Assembly: GCA_949358305.1 (NCBI GenBank)
Contig: OX442317.1
Coordinates: forward strand, 4,282,186 to 4,346,185
Origin: Strigamia acuminata
Lineage: Eukaryota > Arthropoda > Chilopoda > Geophilomorpha > Linotaeniidae
DNA: 64,000 bases
Direction: 5' to 3'
Made by a program: the position numbers and the translations under genes. How positions within the stretch are numbered: the stretch's first letter is position 1; every line of letters starts with the position of its first letter. The notes under the pieces were generated by a model. The model was not told the origin of the DNA. It ran no database searches and was given only the letters and a program-made list of their open reading frames with translations. Of the stretch, positions 11,328 through 23,800 are shown piece after piece.

Positions 11328-13907
11328 ATGCGGGCCAAACCAAATGGGAAAAAAGCGCAAAAAAAATCGGGGTATAAGCCAAACACAGTTATATCAAGGT
11401 ACATTAAACCCCTCCAAGTTCTCGGTTACCACGTTCTCGACCAACTGGGCCACGGATCCGAAGGTGTCGTCTTTTTGGTGCTCAATGAAAGAACTGGTAA
11501 AAAAGTCGCCATCAAAGCTTGCGATCGAAGAAAATGCCCTAAAAATGCAATTGGAGAATTTTGGTTATGGGCTCACGTCGATCACCCGAATTGCCTCAAA
11601 GTGAGCTCATCAATTTGAAAATTGAAAGCTAAACATCCACATTATATGGAATAGTTTGCCAAATTGGCGGCTCGTCCCTGCCAATTTGTCGCGACAGCTC
11701 GTAGTGGTTTTCGGAACTAGATGCACTTTTGTTTATTCATCGTTTTCGCTAATTTTACGAATTATTTTTGTTATTAGATTCAAGATAAATATATTTTCAA
11801 GAAAATAGTGTATTATGTGATGGCGTACACTCCAAATTTAACTGTACTCGATTGGATCCAGGACGCATGGTATACACCTAAAGTCGTGACGGAAAACAAC
11901 AAGCCGAATGAAGAAATGCTCAAAAGATGGTGTCGACAAATTCTGTCTGGTGTCCAGTATTTACATTATAAAAATTTCTATCACTTGGATATTAAGCCGG
12001 ATAATGTGTTTCTTGACGAGTAAGATTATTGAGCTTAGCAACCGCAGCATGCACGTAAATATTTGAGTTTTATAACATTGGGGATCGTCGGAATTAAAAG
12101 ATCTGCGTCGTCCGTGAGGAAACTTTGGAATAAAAAATAAAAATCCAAATAAATTCGTAAATACAATAAGTCCAGGGCCTCCCGAAGCTCAAGGGGCCCA
12201 ATCCAGGCCCGTATTTTATTATGTATTCTACTTTTTAGAGGCTTAATCCGGCGTAAAAATTTAAAATGCGTAAATAAAAGTAAATTAAATTTTTCCCAGG
12301 CATTGGAACGTGAAAATCGGTGACTTTGGTTTCATGCGGACAGGCGACGACTTGAGTGAACCATTGATGTTAGGATGTCCAGCTTACATGCCACCGGAAG
12401 GACTGAGGTCGCCATTAAGCGCGAAAATAAATTTGGCCAAAGTCGATGTGTGGAGTACTGGAGTCACCATACTTGAAATGCTCACTGGGAAATTGTTGTC
12501 CGGGAAAAATTTCCGAATTTGTGCTCAAAGAAGAACAAGTTTACTGCAAAATTTGAGAGAGAATCACCCCAAGTAAGAGTTTTTTGGCTAAATGTAACAA
12601 TTCCAGTAGAGTTGTGTTGCGACAAGTCTACTGGGAATTAGGCGAAATTTAATTTAAAGGATTTGTTTGGTTTGAATAAATGTATTTCCAGGGCGCTCAG
12701 AATGCAAACATTTTATCCTGGTGGACACGAGTTGATTGTACATCTGATCAAATGGGATCCCCTGGCTCGTGTTTCTGCTACCGAAGCGTTACAGCATCCG
12801 TGGTTGCGATTAAAAAGCGGAGATTCACAAATTCGAGCCGAAAAGATAGCTTCATCAGGATCAACTTCCAGCATGTTAAAGTCATTAGTCAGTGCTGCCA
12901 CAAGCAGTTGAGTATATCTATAGTCACAGGGCCGCATTTAGGCCTAACCTAGGGGCCGCAAAGTGTGTATTCTAGTAAATATTCAGGGCTGGATTGGGAA
13001 CAAATTTACTTCCGGGAAATCTGGACAGGTCGGGCCAAGGGAACAACTTTATCGGCCCACCGGAAATTCCCCGTATCCCACCGGGGGAGTCCCAAAAATT
13101 ATTCTAATTAAGGCCCCAAAAAAATTGCTAAAAGGGCCTCAGACAGAGGCGGATCTAGCATAGGGCTAATGGGGCTTGATTCCCGGGCCCCCAAATTGGC
13201 CCCCAAGACGCAAGGCAAAGTACTAGAAAAAAAAAAAGGTCGCTAAAAAAAAGAAAAAAGAAGAAAGGTCGCTATTACAAATTTCGATAAAGGGGTCCAG
13301 AACAAACCTCAAGCCCCGGGCCCCCGAAAAGCTAGATTCGCCCCTGGCCCCAGACTGTAAATTCATCTCTGGGGCCCCGAAGAGAGACTGCGTAGGGGCC
13401 TCAAGTACTGTAAACGCGCCACAGGCATTATTTGTTGGGCCCTATATCAAAGCGTGGGCCAGGGCTCTGCACGCTTTGCTGAGTAAATGTTATTCTTTTT
13501 ATTTTTTACAATTGTTTGTGCCGTTTCTACAGAATTTGGACCCATGTCGATGTCAGAAAGATTGGGACCGTGTTTACCGTCACCTTTAAAAATTCCTGCA
13601 CTAAATCTCTTAAATCACACGCCGCCAAAGGTTAAGAATGAAAGGCCCAGAAACAAATTGACAAGAAAGAAATTAGACAGAAACAGAGTCGTCAAAGAAC
13701 ATTCAGCTCCCGTGCAGACAAAGCCAGTCTTTCATCAAATCAGAAAAAGAAAATTGGGGGACGAACCGAGTAAGAGAGAGAAAAAAAAATGAAATAAATA
13801 AATAGAAAATAATTTAATTTATTTATATTATTTTTATTTTTATAGTTGAACTTTGCGTAAAGAAAAGGTTCAAGCCAAATAACTATAAGACTGAATCGTA
13901 TCCATGA
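11328..13907 (+). CDS. Non-RD serine/threonine protein kinase with basic C-terminal tail
   Basis: Exons 11328-11600, 11778-12019, 12300-12572, 12692-12906, 13533-13769 and 13846-13907; 433 residues. Kinase landmarks in order: glycine loop GHGSEG, VAIK lysine, αC EFWLWAHVDHPN, catalytic loop HLDIKPDNVFLD, DFG in KIGDFGFM, PPEG in place of APE, and DVWSTGVTILEMLTG. Lys, catalytic Asp, Asn and DFG Asp are all present, so it should be active, but the HRD arginine is Leu. The tail (KNERPRNKLTRKKLDRNRVV, QIRKRKLG, VKKRFKPN) is highly basic and could be a nuclear signal. I do not recognise the subfamily; CAMK-like is possible. The join to the tail uses a GTTGAG donor at 12907 that overlaps a stop codon (12909-12911); reading through instead gives a shorter form ending SAATSS. 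AATAAA follows near 13980. Confidence 0.88.
12984..13036. repeat. hAT-type MITE fragment
   Basis: It begins CAGGGCTGGATTGGGAAC and resembles the left half of the complete element at 19376-19471. The right end is not clear. It lies in kinase intron 4. Confidence 0.5.
13144..13346. mobile_element. hAT-type MITE in kinase intron 4
   Basis: The ends are CAGAGGCGGATCTAGC and the inverted AGCTAGATTCGCCCCTG. The flanking 8-mers are GCCTCAGA on the left and GCCCCAGA on the right, 7 of 8 matching. The CAG...CTG ends and 8-bp duplication are typical of hAT. It is non-coding. Confidence 0.78.
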
Positions 13908-14257
13908 CCGCAGCGCGATAAAATTTAAAAGAAACTGTGTATAAAAAAAGTGGAACTGTTTAAATACGGCAAAAAAATGAAATAAAAGCTTGTACTATTT
14001 ATATAATCACTAAAGTGTGTACATAAAAAACTATCGATAAAAAGCGAAAGTCAAGTGATGCATTATTACATCATGTGCTAAATAAAAGAAATTATTAACG
14101 CCCGTGATTAGATCATTGTCGACGCTAACAACAGCCAGTAATGGGGATGTCATCCCCATTACTTCACTTGAAGAAATCCAGGAAAAATAATTACATTTTT
14201 CGAATTTTGTAAACATTTTTATTAGAAAATTTCAAGTACGCATTCAGACACGCAGCA

Positions 14258-15044
14258 ATGGCCGCAGCTCGTCGAGTGTTCTGTGAGTAAGCCGAGTCGG
14301 CCATATTTGCCGCCATTTTGAAAAATCATTTCTTTTTTACTGTAGCGGACGGGAAGCTGACCAGTCGCGATCGAAGATTGATTCGTGTGGAATCTGCGGC
14401 AGCAACTGTCGGCCTTCGACATGTAATATTCCGTAAAATTAGTGCGTCTCAGTCTTCGGAAAAGAACGGCAACTACGGATCCGTACACGTGGCTCCATCT
14501 TGCGGCGATCGTGAACAACTAGACATAGCCGTGCGCCATTTTCCGTCCGCTTTGAGCCAGCAAATGAGAATATTGAACGAAGAATATCTGGGCCTTCAGG
14601 AAGAGTTGGAACTCCACCAACAAGAACTTCAAAGCGTCAAGGACCATCTGGACGATCTGGAGCGAATGGTTTCTTCTTATTATAATCTAATTGAATGTCG
14701 AATTCGCTCATTTTTTTTATTACTTCGTTATTTTGTGCTGCAGAGAGCGGCACTTTTACAGAGATTGGATTTCTTGCAGTCGTCTATTCATACTCGAAAA
14801 TCGGTATAATTCGAATGAAACACAATTTCCCAATACTAATTTATTCTTTCCCTTTTAAAAACACGCCAGGAGGAACAAAATCTTGCAAATGAAACTACTT
14901 CCGGTGCCGGTAAGACTCCAAAACTCTAAAAAATCCCTCAAAAAAACTAACAATTTCTTTGTTTTTCCAGATTATTTGAAACGGTTTGTCAGCAACAGCC
15001 GAGTGATTAATTTTTTGCGCAATTTTATCGTACGTGATAAGTGA
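14258..15044 (+). CDS. Small coiled-coil protein, unknown family
   Basis: Exons 14258-14282, 14346-14668, 14744-14803, 14870-14909 and 14971-15044 join in frame to 173 residues. I do not recognise the family. The first 60 residues are rich in Arg, Ala and Ser with few acids (MAAARRVF, SRDRRLIRVE, GLRHVIFRKISASQ), which could be a mitochondrial presequence. Residues about 80-140 are strongly helical with heptad spacing (LNEEYLGLQEELELHQQEL, DHLDDLERM, LLQRLDFL), so a coiled coil is likely. The end is basic and hydrophobic (YLKRFVSNSRVINFLRNFIV) and could be an amphipathic or membrane-touching helix. All donors and acceptors are canonical and the phases agree, which supports a real gene. Confidence 0.72.
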
Positions 15045-17389
15045 CCCGTTCGTTATAAAGTAATATTTTAATTACGATTTTGCTTTTTACGATTAAAAAA
15101 AAACACGCGAGTTTGATGAAATTTGCAACGATTTTTTTAAACAAAAAATTCAATTCCTCGAAATGAAAAGCAACTTTTTACGTCTCAGATGAGGCGGAAA
15201 AAAGCGTAAAATGTCGCTGAACTGAGCAGACGATTGCGCCATTTGATCGTTTGCCCGCCAAGTTAAGTTCGGTGCTAATGCGATGTCGTAAGCAGCTCCA
15301 TGTTGCGTCCGCTCGTTGGCGTTTAATGTGGAGAATAATTGCGTTCAAGTGGCGCGATGGCGGCGCCTCCACGTGTTGATGATATTCCATTAATGTAGTG
15401 GTGCCGTGTTTTCCCATTTCATTATCATAAACAACAGAACGAAACCGAAACTCGCTCGCCTTGCCCTCGCTCGTGATTGGACAATTTCCCTTTCTTTCTC
15501 GCCGAGTTGGAAACAACGAAATCAGTAGGGGGGAAGCGAAAGAGAGCGAGAAGAGAGCGAGAGAGAGAGAGAAATAGCCATTTTAGAAAATGTGTCGACT
15601 TGTTAGCACGTTAGGCGCAGGTGATGACGTCATTTAGAATTCATTCGCACCTGAGTATGTGGCAATGGCGCCAGATGGCGGCCAAACTGACCATCATTAG
15701 CAAAACAAATGAACACATTTTTGGAAATGGCAGAAAGATTTTTGTTTGGGGGGGTTTGCGAGGAAGTTGGGGGGGGTGGGGGAAGGGGGGTATGAGAATC
15801 AGGGCTTCTTGGCCAATGAATTTGAGGGTGGGGTGGAAGGGGGATGGGTGCCACCGAGCGACTGACGCCGAAGATAATCAAGGAACGTGGGTCTGCAGCT
15901 GACGGCCCATTAGTCGCGAACGCGGACGGCGTTCGTGGTGCTGTCACATGCACGCCCCCGCGCACAGAAAAAAAAAGTAATAAAATAAAATATAAAAAAA
16001 TATAAAAAAAAATAAAAAATATAAAAAAAATATATATTTTTAAAAAAAAAATGCGAACTGAATAAAGAAAAAAGAGAATGTGTACGGGAATACCGTATTT
16101 TTAATATATTTTTAATGAATTATTAATTTTGGTGGCGAAAAATTAAAATGGCGGTGTTTTGTTTTGGTTTTGATTGTGTTTTCGTGTCAGTGAAGGAATC
16201 AGTCCTTTATTTAATGAAATAAATTCGCATCTGATATTTTTTGATCAAGTGGGAAATGGTGGTTTTGTTGTAGCGAGGTCGGCTTCCTTGTTGAGATTGG
16301 ATTTCTGCTTGGTCTCGTTTGACCCCCGCTCTAATGCGTCACACTAAATCAAACTTTTACCTCCCTCCCTTCCCTCCTCCTGCCTCCTATTCCCTTTTCT
16401 CCCTCGATGCTATCCGCCACCCCCACCCCACCCTTCCATCTCTCATGATTCTTCCTGACGTCACAGTCGGCAAAGCCGTCACCACAAGCTGTTGACTTTA
16501 ATCCGATTGGATTGATTCTACTAAACATATGTGCACGCCCTCTCACGGCGCCACGGGTAATGAGGCGTCACTGACTGACCTCCTTCTCCACCTCGCCATA
16601 TCCACTCTCTTACATAAAAGTGCGTAAACATTGCACAAGTGAGTAACACACTTTGATTGGTTTGGAAGCCGAAATCACGTAATTATTGTTTGATTACAGT
16701 TCGTCCTGCTCGACGGCCCGACCGAAAGATTAATCTGTTCTTCACGTGCAATTAGTGGGACGAATGCGATGCAAGTTTTCGTGCGATTAGAAGATGATGA
16801 ATTAAAGAAAAATTATTTTTGTTTAATGTTTTGGCTGAAGAAGGTAATTCGGGGGTAGATGAATGACTTTGTGAGGGCGGAAGTGACAAAAACTGATCTG
16901 CAGCAGCCATTTTGTTAACATTGTCATGGTGGATTGAGATTGCATCGGGTTTTGGGTTTTTAAATATCAAATTGAGTGGTCATTTGATGTTTGGTTACAA
17001 AAAACAATAGGTTAAGCAAATATACTTAGTTTATTTAAATAAAAATAAATGAAATAAATGAACCGGAATTATTCACAACCCCGTGCGTTCAAAATTTCTA
17101 TTTCTAATTGTGAATGTGTGGAGAATATTTTCTTTTTATATCTGTTTATAGTTATTGTTTGTATATTTGGGGTGGAAAAACCTGACATTACCACTTGCAA
17201 AACCACTCCAGCAGCCGTGGTTTTTGTTTATGGCTGTTTTTGGTGTTTATAAACACTGAAAAATCACATAAACAAACTTTGATGTTTAGGTCTGAAGTCG
17301 AACTTCCAATTGTTCTAATGGTTGCAGGTGAAGCATCCGCCACCAAAACATGAGTCAAAACAACACGATTGAAACATAATAGTGAGACA
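15045..17389. other. Intergenic, no gene seen
   Basis: No coding exon found. It holds a GA microsatellite (about 15539-15572), a G-rich stretch (15745-15850), A/T homopolymers and a C-rich tract near 16420. Scattered open frames lack splice context or recognisable domains. Confidence 0.5.
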
Positions 17390-18141
17390 TACCGTATTGT
17401 ACCGATTAAGAGTCGCCCTCGAATAGTAGCCGCGGCTGAGACACCAAGAATACCATATTTTTGCAAAAGTAAGGTATTAGAGAGTTTGCGGGATGCATTT
17501 TTCTCTTACAGTTAAAGACTACACGGTATAAAAATAGTGTAAGGGAAAAATGATAAATTAATTTTTTGCGGGCTGCATTTTTCCCTTATCACTACACTAT
17601 TCCAGCCAACTACTGACAGTTAGTAATTTTGGGCCTAAAAATTCAATTTGGGGGCGTAAATGTGCAAATTTCTGCATAAAATTCCATTATTATGCCTATA
17701 AAGTATGGCTTTGGGCCTAAAATTCAATTTTGGACCTCACTTATAATTCAATCTACGTACCTATGACTGTTGTGTTTGATCGAGACAACAAAATAATCGC
17801 CATTTGCAATGAGCGGAGCTAACAATTTAGTGTTCTCAATTCTGATTGGCTGCGCTATATTTTAATTTAGTGTTGAAAACGATACTCTAAAGATTTTTCC
17901 CTTTCGATATGGCACTAAAATAGTGTAACGTAGAGAAAAATAAGGGAAAAATGCATCCCGCAAACTCTCTATTGTTTCCGTATTTAACCTCACGAACGAT
18001 GAACGTACACTTCGTTCGTGATGTTCAGACTTCGTTCGTTACATTAAACAAATGTAACAAACAAAAAACCCAAATTGTAATTGCTGACAAAAATGGCAGT
18101 TTTGAATAAAAGCCGCGGCTGTTAATCGATAAAATACGGTA
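17390..18141. mobile_element. MITE family A, copy 1, split by family B insertion
   Basis: The outer ends ACCGTATTGTACCGATTAAG and CGATAAAATACGGT are inverted and lie at TA dinucleotides. A family B element (17479-17970) interrupts it. Other copies are at 22014-22247, 25312-25567 and 41459-41883. TA target and CCGTATTTTA ends suggest a Tc1/mariner-type MITE. Confidence 0.85.
17479..17970. mobile_element. MITE family B, copy 2, nested in family A
   Basis: It has AGAGAGTTTGCGGGATGC terminal inverted repeats and ATT duplicated at 17476-17478 and 17971-17973. The uninterrupted family A copies show the empty site with a single ATT, which proves the 3-bp target duplication. Confidence 0.92.
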
Positions 18142-18923
18142 ATTCATTTATTGGGTGAAAATGAAGGAATATTAGTTAAGGTTTACTTGTAAACAAACTC
18201 GCACACCAAAAAGCATATAAAAAGAAACTTTGAATGCATCTAGTGTGTTTCTATATTGAATTAATGTGGAAATAAAGCGGGGATGGAGAGTCAGTTGCGA
18301 GGTTGAATTTTTATTTCCTTTTTTCTTCTTTTCGTGTCATAATAGAAGCAACGGATGGAGCTCGATCAAATATATTTGGGCGAAGGTGAAGAGTAATAAG
18401 CCCTGCAATGAGGAGGGGGTGGAATCAATAAGTGGCACGGGTCTCTCTCTTTTAGGAACATGGCGGCCATAAAATGAGTCTCGAGCTTCAATTACTGCAG
18501 CAATTACTCTCCTAATGTATTTAGGAGTGGGATGAAATGTAGCTTCAAATTGTGTGGCCAACAGCTTGAGATGACAGATCTCCCTCCGTTTTGTCCCTTC
18601 TTTTATCGTTACCCAAGCCCTTGCGAGTGTCAGGAACATGGCAGATGCCTTTATGATATCCTAATGGATTGATTTTAATCATGTGACGTCATTACATTTT
18701 TCGTTTATCACTTTGCAAAACTGTAATGCATACAATAGCAATCGATCTTATAAACATGTTTATTTCAAAAAATTCAATTTACTTCTCTTTTTTTTTTTCT
18801 TTTCTTTTCTTTTTTTCATTTTTTTTGTTCCTTTCAATTTTCCTAGTAATTGACTGCCATGTTTTTTTTTCTTTTTTAGCAATTGGGGATTTCAAGAGAG
18901 CGATCATTAGATTGTTGCAATTA

Positions 18924-19343
18924 CAGTTCAACCCTGTTATAGCGAATTATCACATAAAGCGAAGATTATGGCGGATGGGACCAAAGAAGATTTAGAACAT
19001 GCTCATTATACTTAAGCGGTAACGCCGCAAAATGGTCCTAGACATACTTATGCAATTTTGTACTAAGCAATGTGCACATAACAAGAGCTTATATTACAAA
19101 AAAACAGATTATTCTATACTTATGGCACGCACCTTATAATGAGAAGAGCATCGATTATTTGAACTAATCGGGGACTGGGTGTTGATAAAACCGATTTTTT
19201 TTGCATGATTGGTCATTAGGTTAACAAAAACCGATTAAAAAACGACTAAAAAATCGATTAAAATGTCGATAAAAATTCGATCGCCACTGTTCGGTTAATC
19301 AGTCATTCGTAAGAACGACATACGGATAATTGACGCTCAACTG
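18924..19343. mobile_element. Degraded pogo/Tigger-like TA element
   Basis: The left end CAGTTCAACCCTGTTATAGC and the inverted right end GACGCTCAACTG are flanked by TA. They resemble the better-preserved element at 55837-56395. No transposase frame remains. Confidence 0.55.
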
Positions 19344-19375
19344 TACACATTTTGAGGCCCCTAAAAATTGAAGGC

Positions 19376-19471
19376 CAGGGTTGGACTGGGAACAAATTTA
19401 GTACCGGGAAATCTGGATGTTCGGGCCACAATTAATAAAGTCGGGACGGGCCACGGGCCAGTCCAGCACTG
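19376..19471. mobile_element. 96-bp hAT-type MITE with perfect 8-bp duplication
   Basis: The ends CAGGGTTGGACTGGG and the inverted GGCCAGTCCAGCACTG are flanked by exact TTGAAGGC copies (19368-19375 and 19472-19479). Confidence 0.9.
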
Positions 19472-20814
19472 TTGAAGGCCCTTGGTGCGTGCCTATAAAA
19501 ATACAAAATGCACTTTCATTTAGGCATACGTACTAGCTATGCCTAAACGAAAGCGGATTTTATATTTTTATTGGCCGAAGCTATTTCCACCGATTTTTGT
19601 GGCGGTGGAAATGGACGGATGGGCCAGAAAGCCTGTGCGTGTTGTAGGTAAACCTTATAGCGTGTAATGAGTTTAATACTTTTGGACGGGGTTTCAATCT
19701 CCTGGCCACAGCCAGTCAACTTGTGGCCGCATTAAGGACACAGTGCCGGCAGGTCATGGATGTAGAAAAGAAAGATGGGGAATTGTGATTAATCTGTCTT
19801 TCCGACCACCAGGTGGCATCATATTTTACAGACAATATCATATCTTGTTTTCTAATGGGGCAAGCCATGAGATTAGTTCGGTTACTTGCTGCTAGGGTGC
19901 CGCCATTGTTCCTGGAGTGGTTGCTCGCACTTGACAGGTTTAAATAATCTGTCCAAAAATTTAGATATTCGGATTTGAAATAATAATTGAACAAATATAA
20001 ACATAACCAACTTTCCAGTTTTTATTTTTTATTTTTTGAACTTTTTTAAAATTGTGGTTTGAATAGAATTATCAGTGAGTTTGAAATAAAACTTAGATTT
20101 TTTTTTTAAGTTTTAAAAAAACTCTGAATAATGAAAAGAATTGAATCTACATAAAAAATAAATAAATAAAAATGAAGGCAATAAAATAACTACATAAAAG
20201 CACAGGGTTTTACCTATGTACATGACAAAAGTAAGCTTTTCGTTCGCTTTTTTTTCATATATTTTTTTTTTTTAGGTTTTTAAAAACATTATATTACTGA
20301 GGTCGACAAGTTGTAGATAATCGTTCATTTGTTTCATTTAGGAACCTATGGAAACGCGATCACAACCCTATTGTTTATTAGCTCACCAGGCGGCGCGGAA
20401 TTACAGAAATTGCAAATGGCGGTTGTTGCAGCAGGTGAAATTCACGCGGAAAGAAAACAAATGCACTTATACCATTAATTAAAACCTTTCTTCGCTGGAT
20501 TTTCACTTTATAACATCCGTAAGTAAAAGCGAAACGTTTAAATTTACGACTAATTCAAATCGTCTCGATATAGAAACGGAAAAACGACCAAAATGCGTCC
20601 GATCTACCGGAAAACGAAGGGGAGACCAATCACAACGATATTTGTGGTGTACAAAAGTGAGTTAAGTCGCGTAAATTTGTATTTGTTGCATGAAATGGTA
20701 AATATTGTGTCCGTTTGTCAATTTTTACCATTTGCATTCAATTGCCGCTCGATCGCCTGGTGGCAACTTGCATAAACAACTTAAAATTCAAGTTAAAAAC
20801 TTGATTTTTTTTTT

Positions 20815-23800
20815 TTACAATACTTTAATCTCTTCTTCATCAGAGTCTTCGCCTTGGCTGTCCCTGCGTGCTTCGTGTATTTGTCCAGCTCTTAAAATAT
20901 CTCCCGAAGACGTAATGGATGTGGGACTCGTACACGCACTCATGTCCATTTCACCAATTCGACACTCGAGGTCGCCACACGTTTTCCTGTCTTCTGGATC
21001 GCTCAGATCTGGATTTGGATTGTTCTTATTGGGTAAGGTTTGATCCCGTGATCCACCTGAAGCCAGTAGTTCTCTTTCCTTGGAGTTGCGCCATTTCATT
21101 CGTCTGTTTTGGAACCAGATTTTGACCTGGAACGAATAAACGAACGAAATGTGACATTTTTATCTCGATTATATTTTGTTTTTTTTGTTTTATTTATTTT
21201 TTGTTTGAATTTGTCGGTAAAAATAAGAAAGGGAGAAAATTGCGTTGATTTGTGTAATGGGAGATTTGTGGATGGTTGGGTGAAGAGATCCAATGAGAGC
21301 GTGTGCAGGTGGGGGTCACGGGAAGAGGTGGGGAAAGGATGCCTTTAATCAAGGTGCGACGGAGCGTGCGCAGTTTGCGGACCATTAGGCACGCACCTGC
21401 GCGCTACTAGAGGGTTTGATGTTAGTTCGCCCTTTGACCACTAGGAAGCAAACAAGGTTGACTGACATGTGACGTGATGATAAATTACAGCGGGGTTTAA
21501 ATAATCAACTAAACTCTAAATGAGTTTTCATCGAATTCGTTCACAACGGGCGATTTTGCATAAATTTTTTTTTTTTTATTGAAAATTTCTAATATTATGT
21601 GGATTATATTAGGGCAAATGCTGTTTTAAATTCTAGCAGAATTTTGCCGTCTACTAATTTATACATACGAGATATGGATAAAAGCATTAACGGCATTCAA
21701 AAAGTCATTTGAACTAAACTGGCGGAGTTGGAACACAATGTTGGAATAAAATAAGATGCCAGAGTTTGGATCTTTTTTCAGTTGGATATTCAAGTACCGT
21801 AATTCTTCGATTTTTCTTTACATCTCTAAAATGGGGGTGCGTCTTACAATGTAAATCGAAGAAATACGTTACTTTATTTCCTTCCCTGAAAGAATAAGGG
21901 GATAAACCAAACTAACTCAAAACGAAGCATTTGTAAACGGTTGAAAAACAGTAAATAAACAACAATAAACTCATCATTAAAAGTAATTTACAGCGTAGTA
22001 CCAAAATATTATTTACCGTATTTTATCGATTAAGAGCCGCGGCTCTTATTCAAAACTGCCATTTTTGTCAGCAATTACAATTGTTTAATGTAACGAACGA
22101 AGTCTGAACATCACGAACGAAGCGTACTTTCATCATTCGTGAGGTTAAATACGGAAACAATAGCGTACTTTTGCAAAAATACGGTATTTTTGGTGTCTCA
22201 GTCGCGGCTACTATTCGAGGGCAACTCTTAATCGGTAAAATACGGTACTTTATTTTAGCAGTATAATATAATAGGCTTAATACTGCTAAATAACAACTGG
22301 AATTAGAAAATCGTATGCGCAGTACGAACTTAGGTAGGCGCATTCATAAAGTCATTTAGACCAGTGTTTCTCAAACTATGTAATGTCGCGGACCGGTATT
22401 TCTTGTCCCAATATGTTGCGGACCAGTATCATATTTTGTCCCAATGTGTTGCGGAATTTAGTGTTTGAATTTGGCGCCGGGAATATGGGGCATAGACAGC
22501 GAGTGATTTTGTTGACTCGTACCACCTTCAAGGTCAAATTTGAGGATGCCGTCAGATTCGCAATGAATGATTTCCTATATGAGTTTTTTTTTCAGTTTTC
22601 TGATATCTCAAGTATTTTGGAAATTACTTGGGGGGTTCAGACTTTTGGGACACCCGGTACGTGACAATGCATGTTCGATTCTAAGGTGTTTTCAACAAGT
22701 GTTGAAATGTGAAGAATGAGTCAGCACTCGGCAAACAACAAACATTGAAAAGTCAGGAAGCCGTCGGTTATTTTTAACCTTGAAATTGCAGTATTAAAGT
22801 AGAGCTGTGGCCATCCATCACAACAGCAGGGACCGCTAGGTAATAATTATGAGTCGTCATGAAAGATAACAAGGGCCATTTGTCGGTAATTAGTGCGCCG
22901 AGTGGTTGGTAGCGCTCTCAGACGTCGCTTCATTAATATTCATTTTCAGCACAAACGCCTGTGCTCACCTGATTTAGGTCACGTGACGTCACTTTAATTA
23001 CTAGCACGTTGACAAAACGTGGATTAGAACTTGCAAGTTTCGAAAATTTGGAAATTCTTTTTAGAAAAATTTTTTTTTTTATTTTTTTGTTTTTTTGTTT
23101 TGGAATTATTTTTAAAAAAAAAAAAATTTTATTGGGGAGTTTTAGTGACATTGATTAAAATTCATGTCAACAAGGATTGAAAAACAAATGCTTGTTGTTG
23201 TCTTATTGATTCTTCATTTGCAAATGAACCCGTGTTTCTCTTCATTAGTATCACGTGCTGTTGTTTAGTCTCACCATCTCCCTCCCCTCCGCCGCGTCTG
23301 TTGTCGCGGTTCGTTTCTTACTGGAGCGAAGCAGAGGCGTGGCGTTTATTTACTTTGCCATTACCCTCCTTTCATTATTTTCATTATCTTGTTACGGCAC
23401 CCACATAACTGAGTCTACTGGGGAAAACTGCTTTGCTTGCAGCGAGATTTACGCGAGAGCAGCAAACTAGATCTCGCAGTTTTCGCGTTCGTTTTCTTTT
23501 TTTGCGGCAATAACCAAATACCGGATTATCTAAAAAAAATAATGTCCGAGTTTATTGTTGCTGAATTTAGACTTGATGATCATTTATCGCTAAAATGGCT
23601 TTTCTAACAACGACTAGCTCGCTTGGTTTTATTGTAAAGTGCAATAAGGTGCATTCAAAGTGTTTGTTTTTGCCGTTTTTGATGTTTCTGTAGGTAGATT
23701 GTACACCAAAAACTGCAAAACCACAAGTGTAGAGTGGTTTTGAAGTTTTGGTTTTGGTTTTTATTATTAAATTCAAGATGGCTGCTTGTAGGTGAAGCAT

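Noticed and set aside
15621-15965. Frames of about 90-110 residues on both strands near 15.6-15.9 kb
   Set aside because: G-rich low-complexity sequence; tryptophan/glycine and proline runs, no domain and no splice context.
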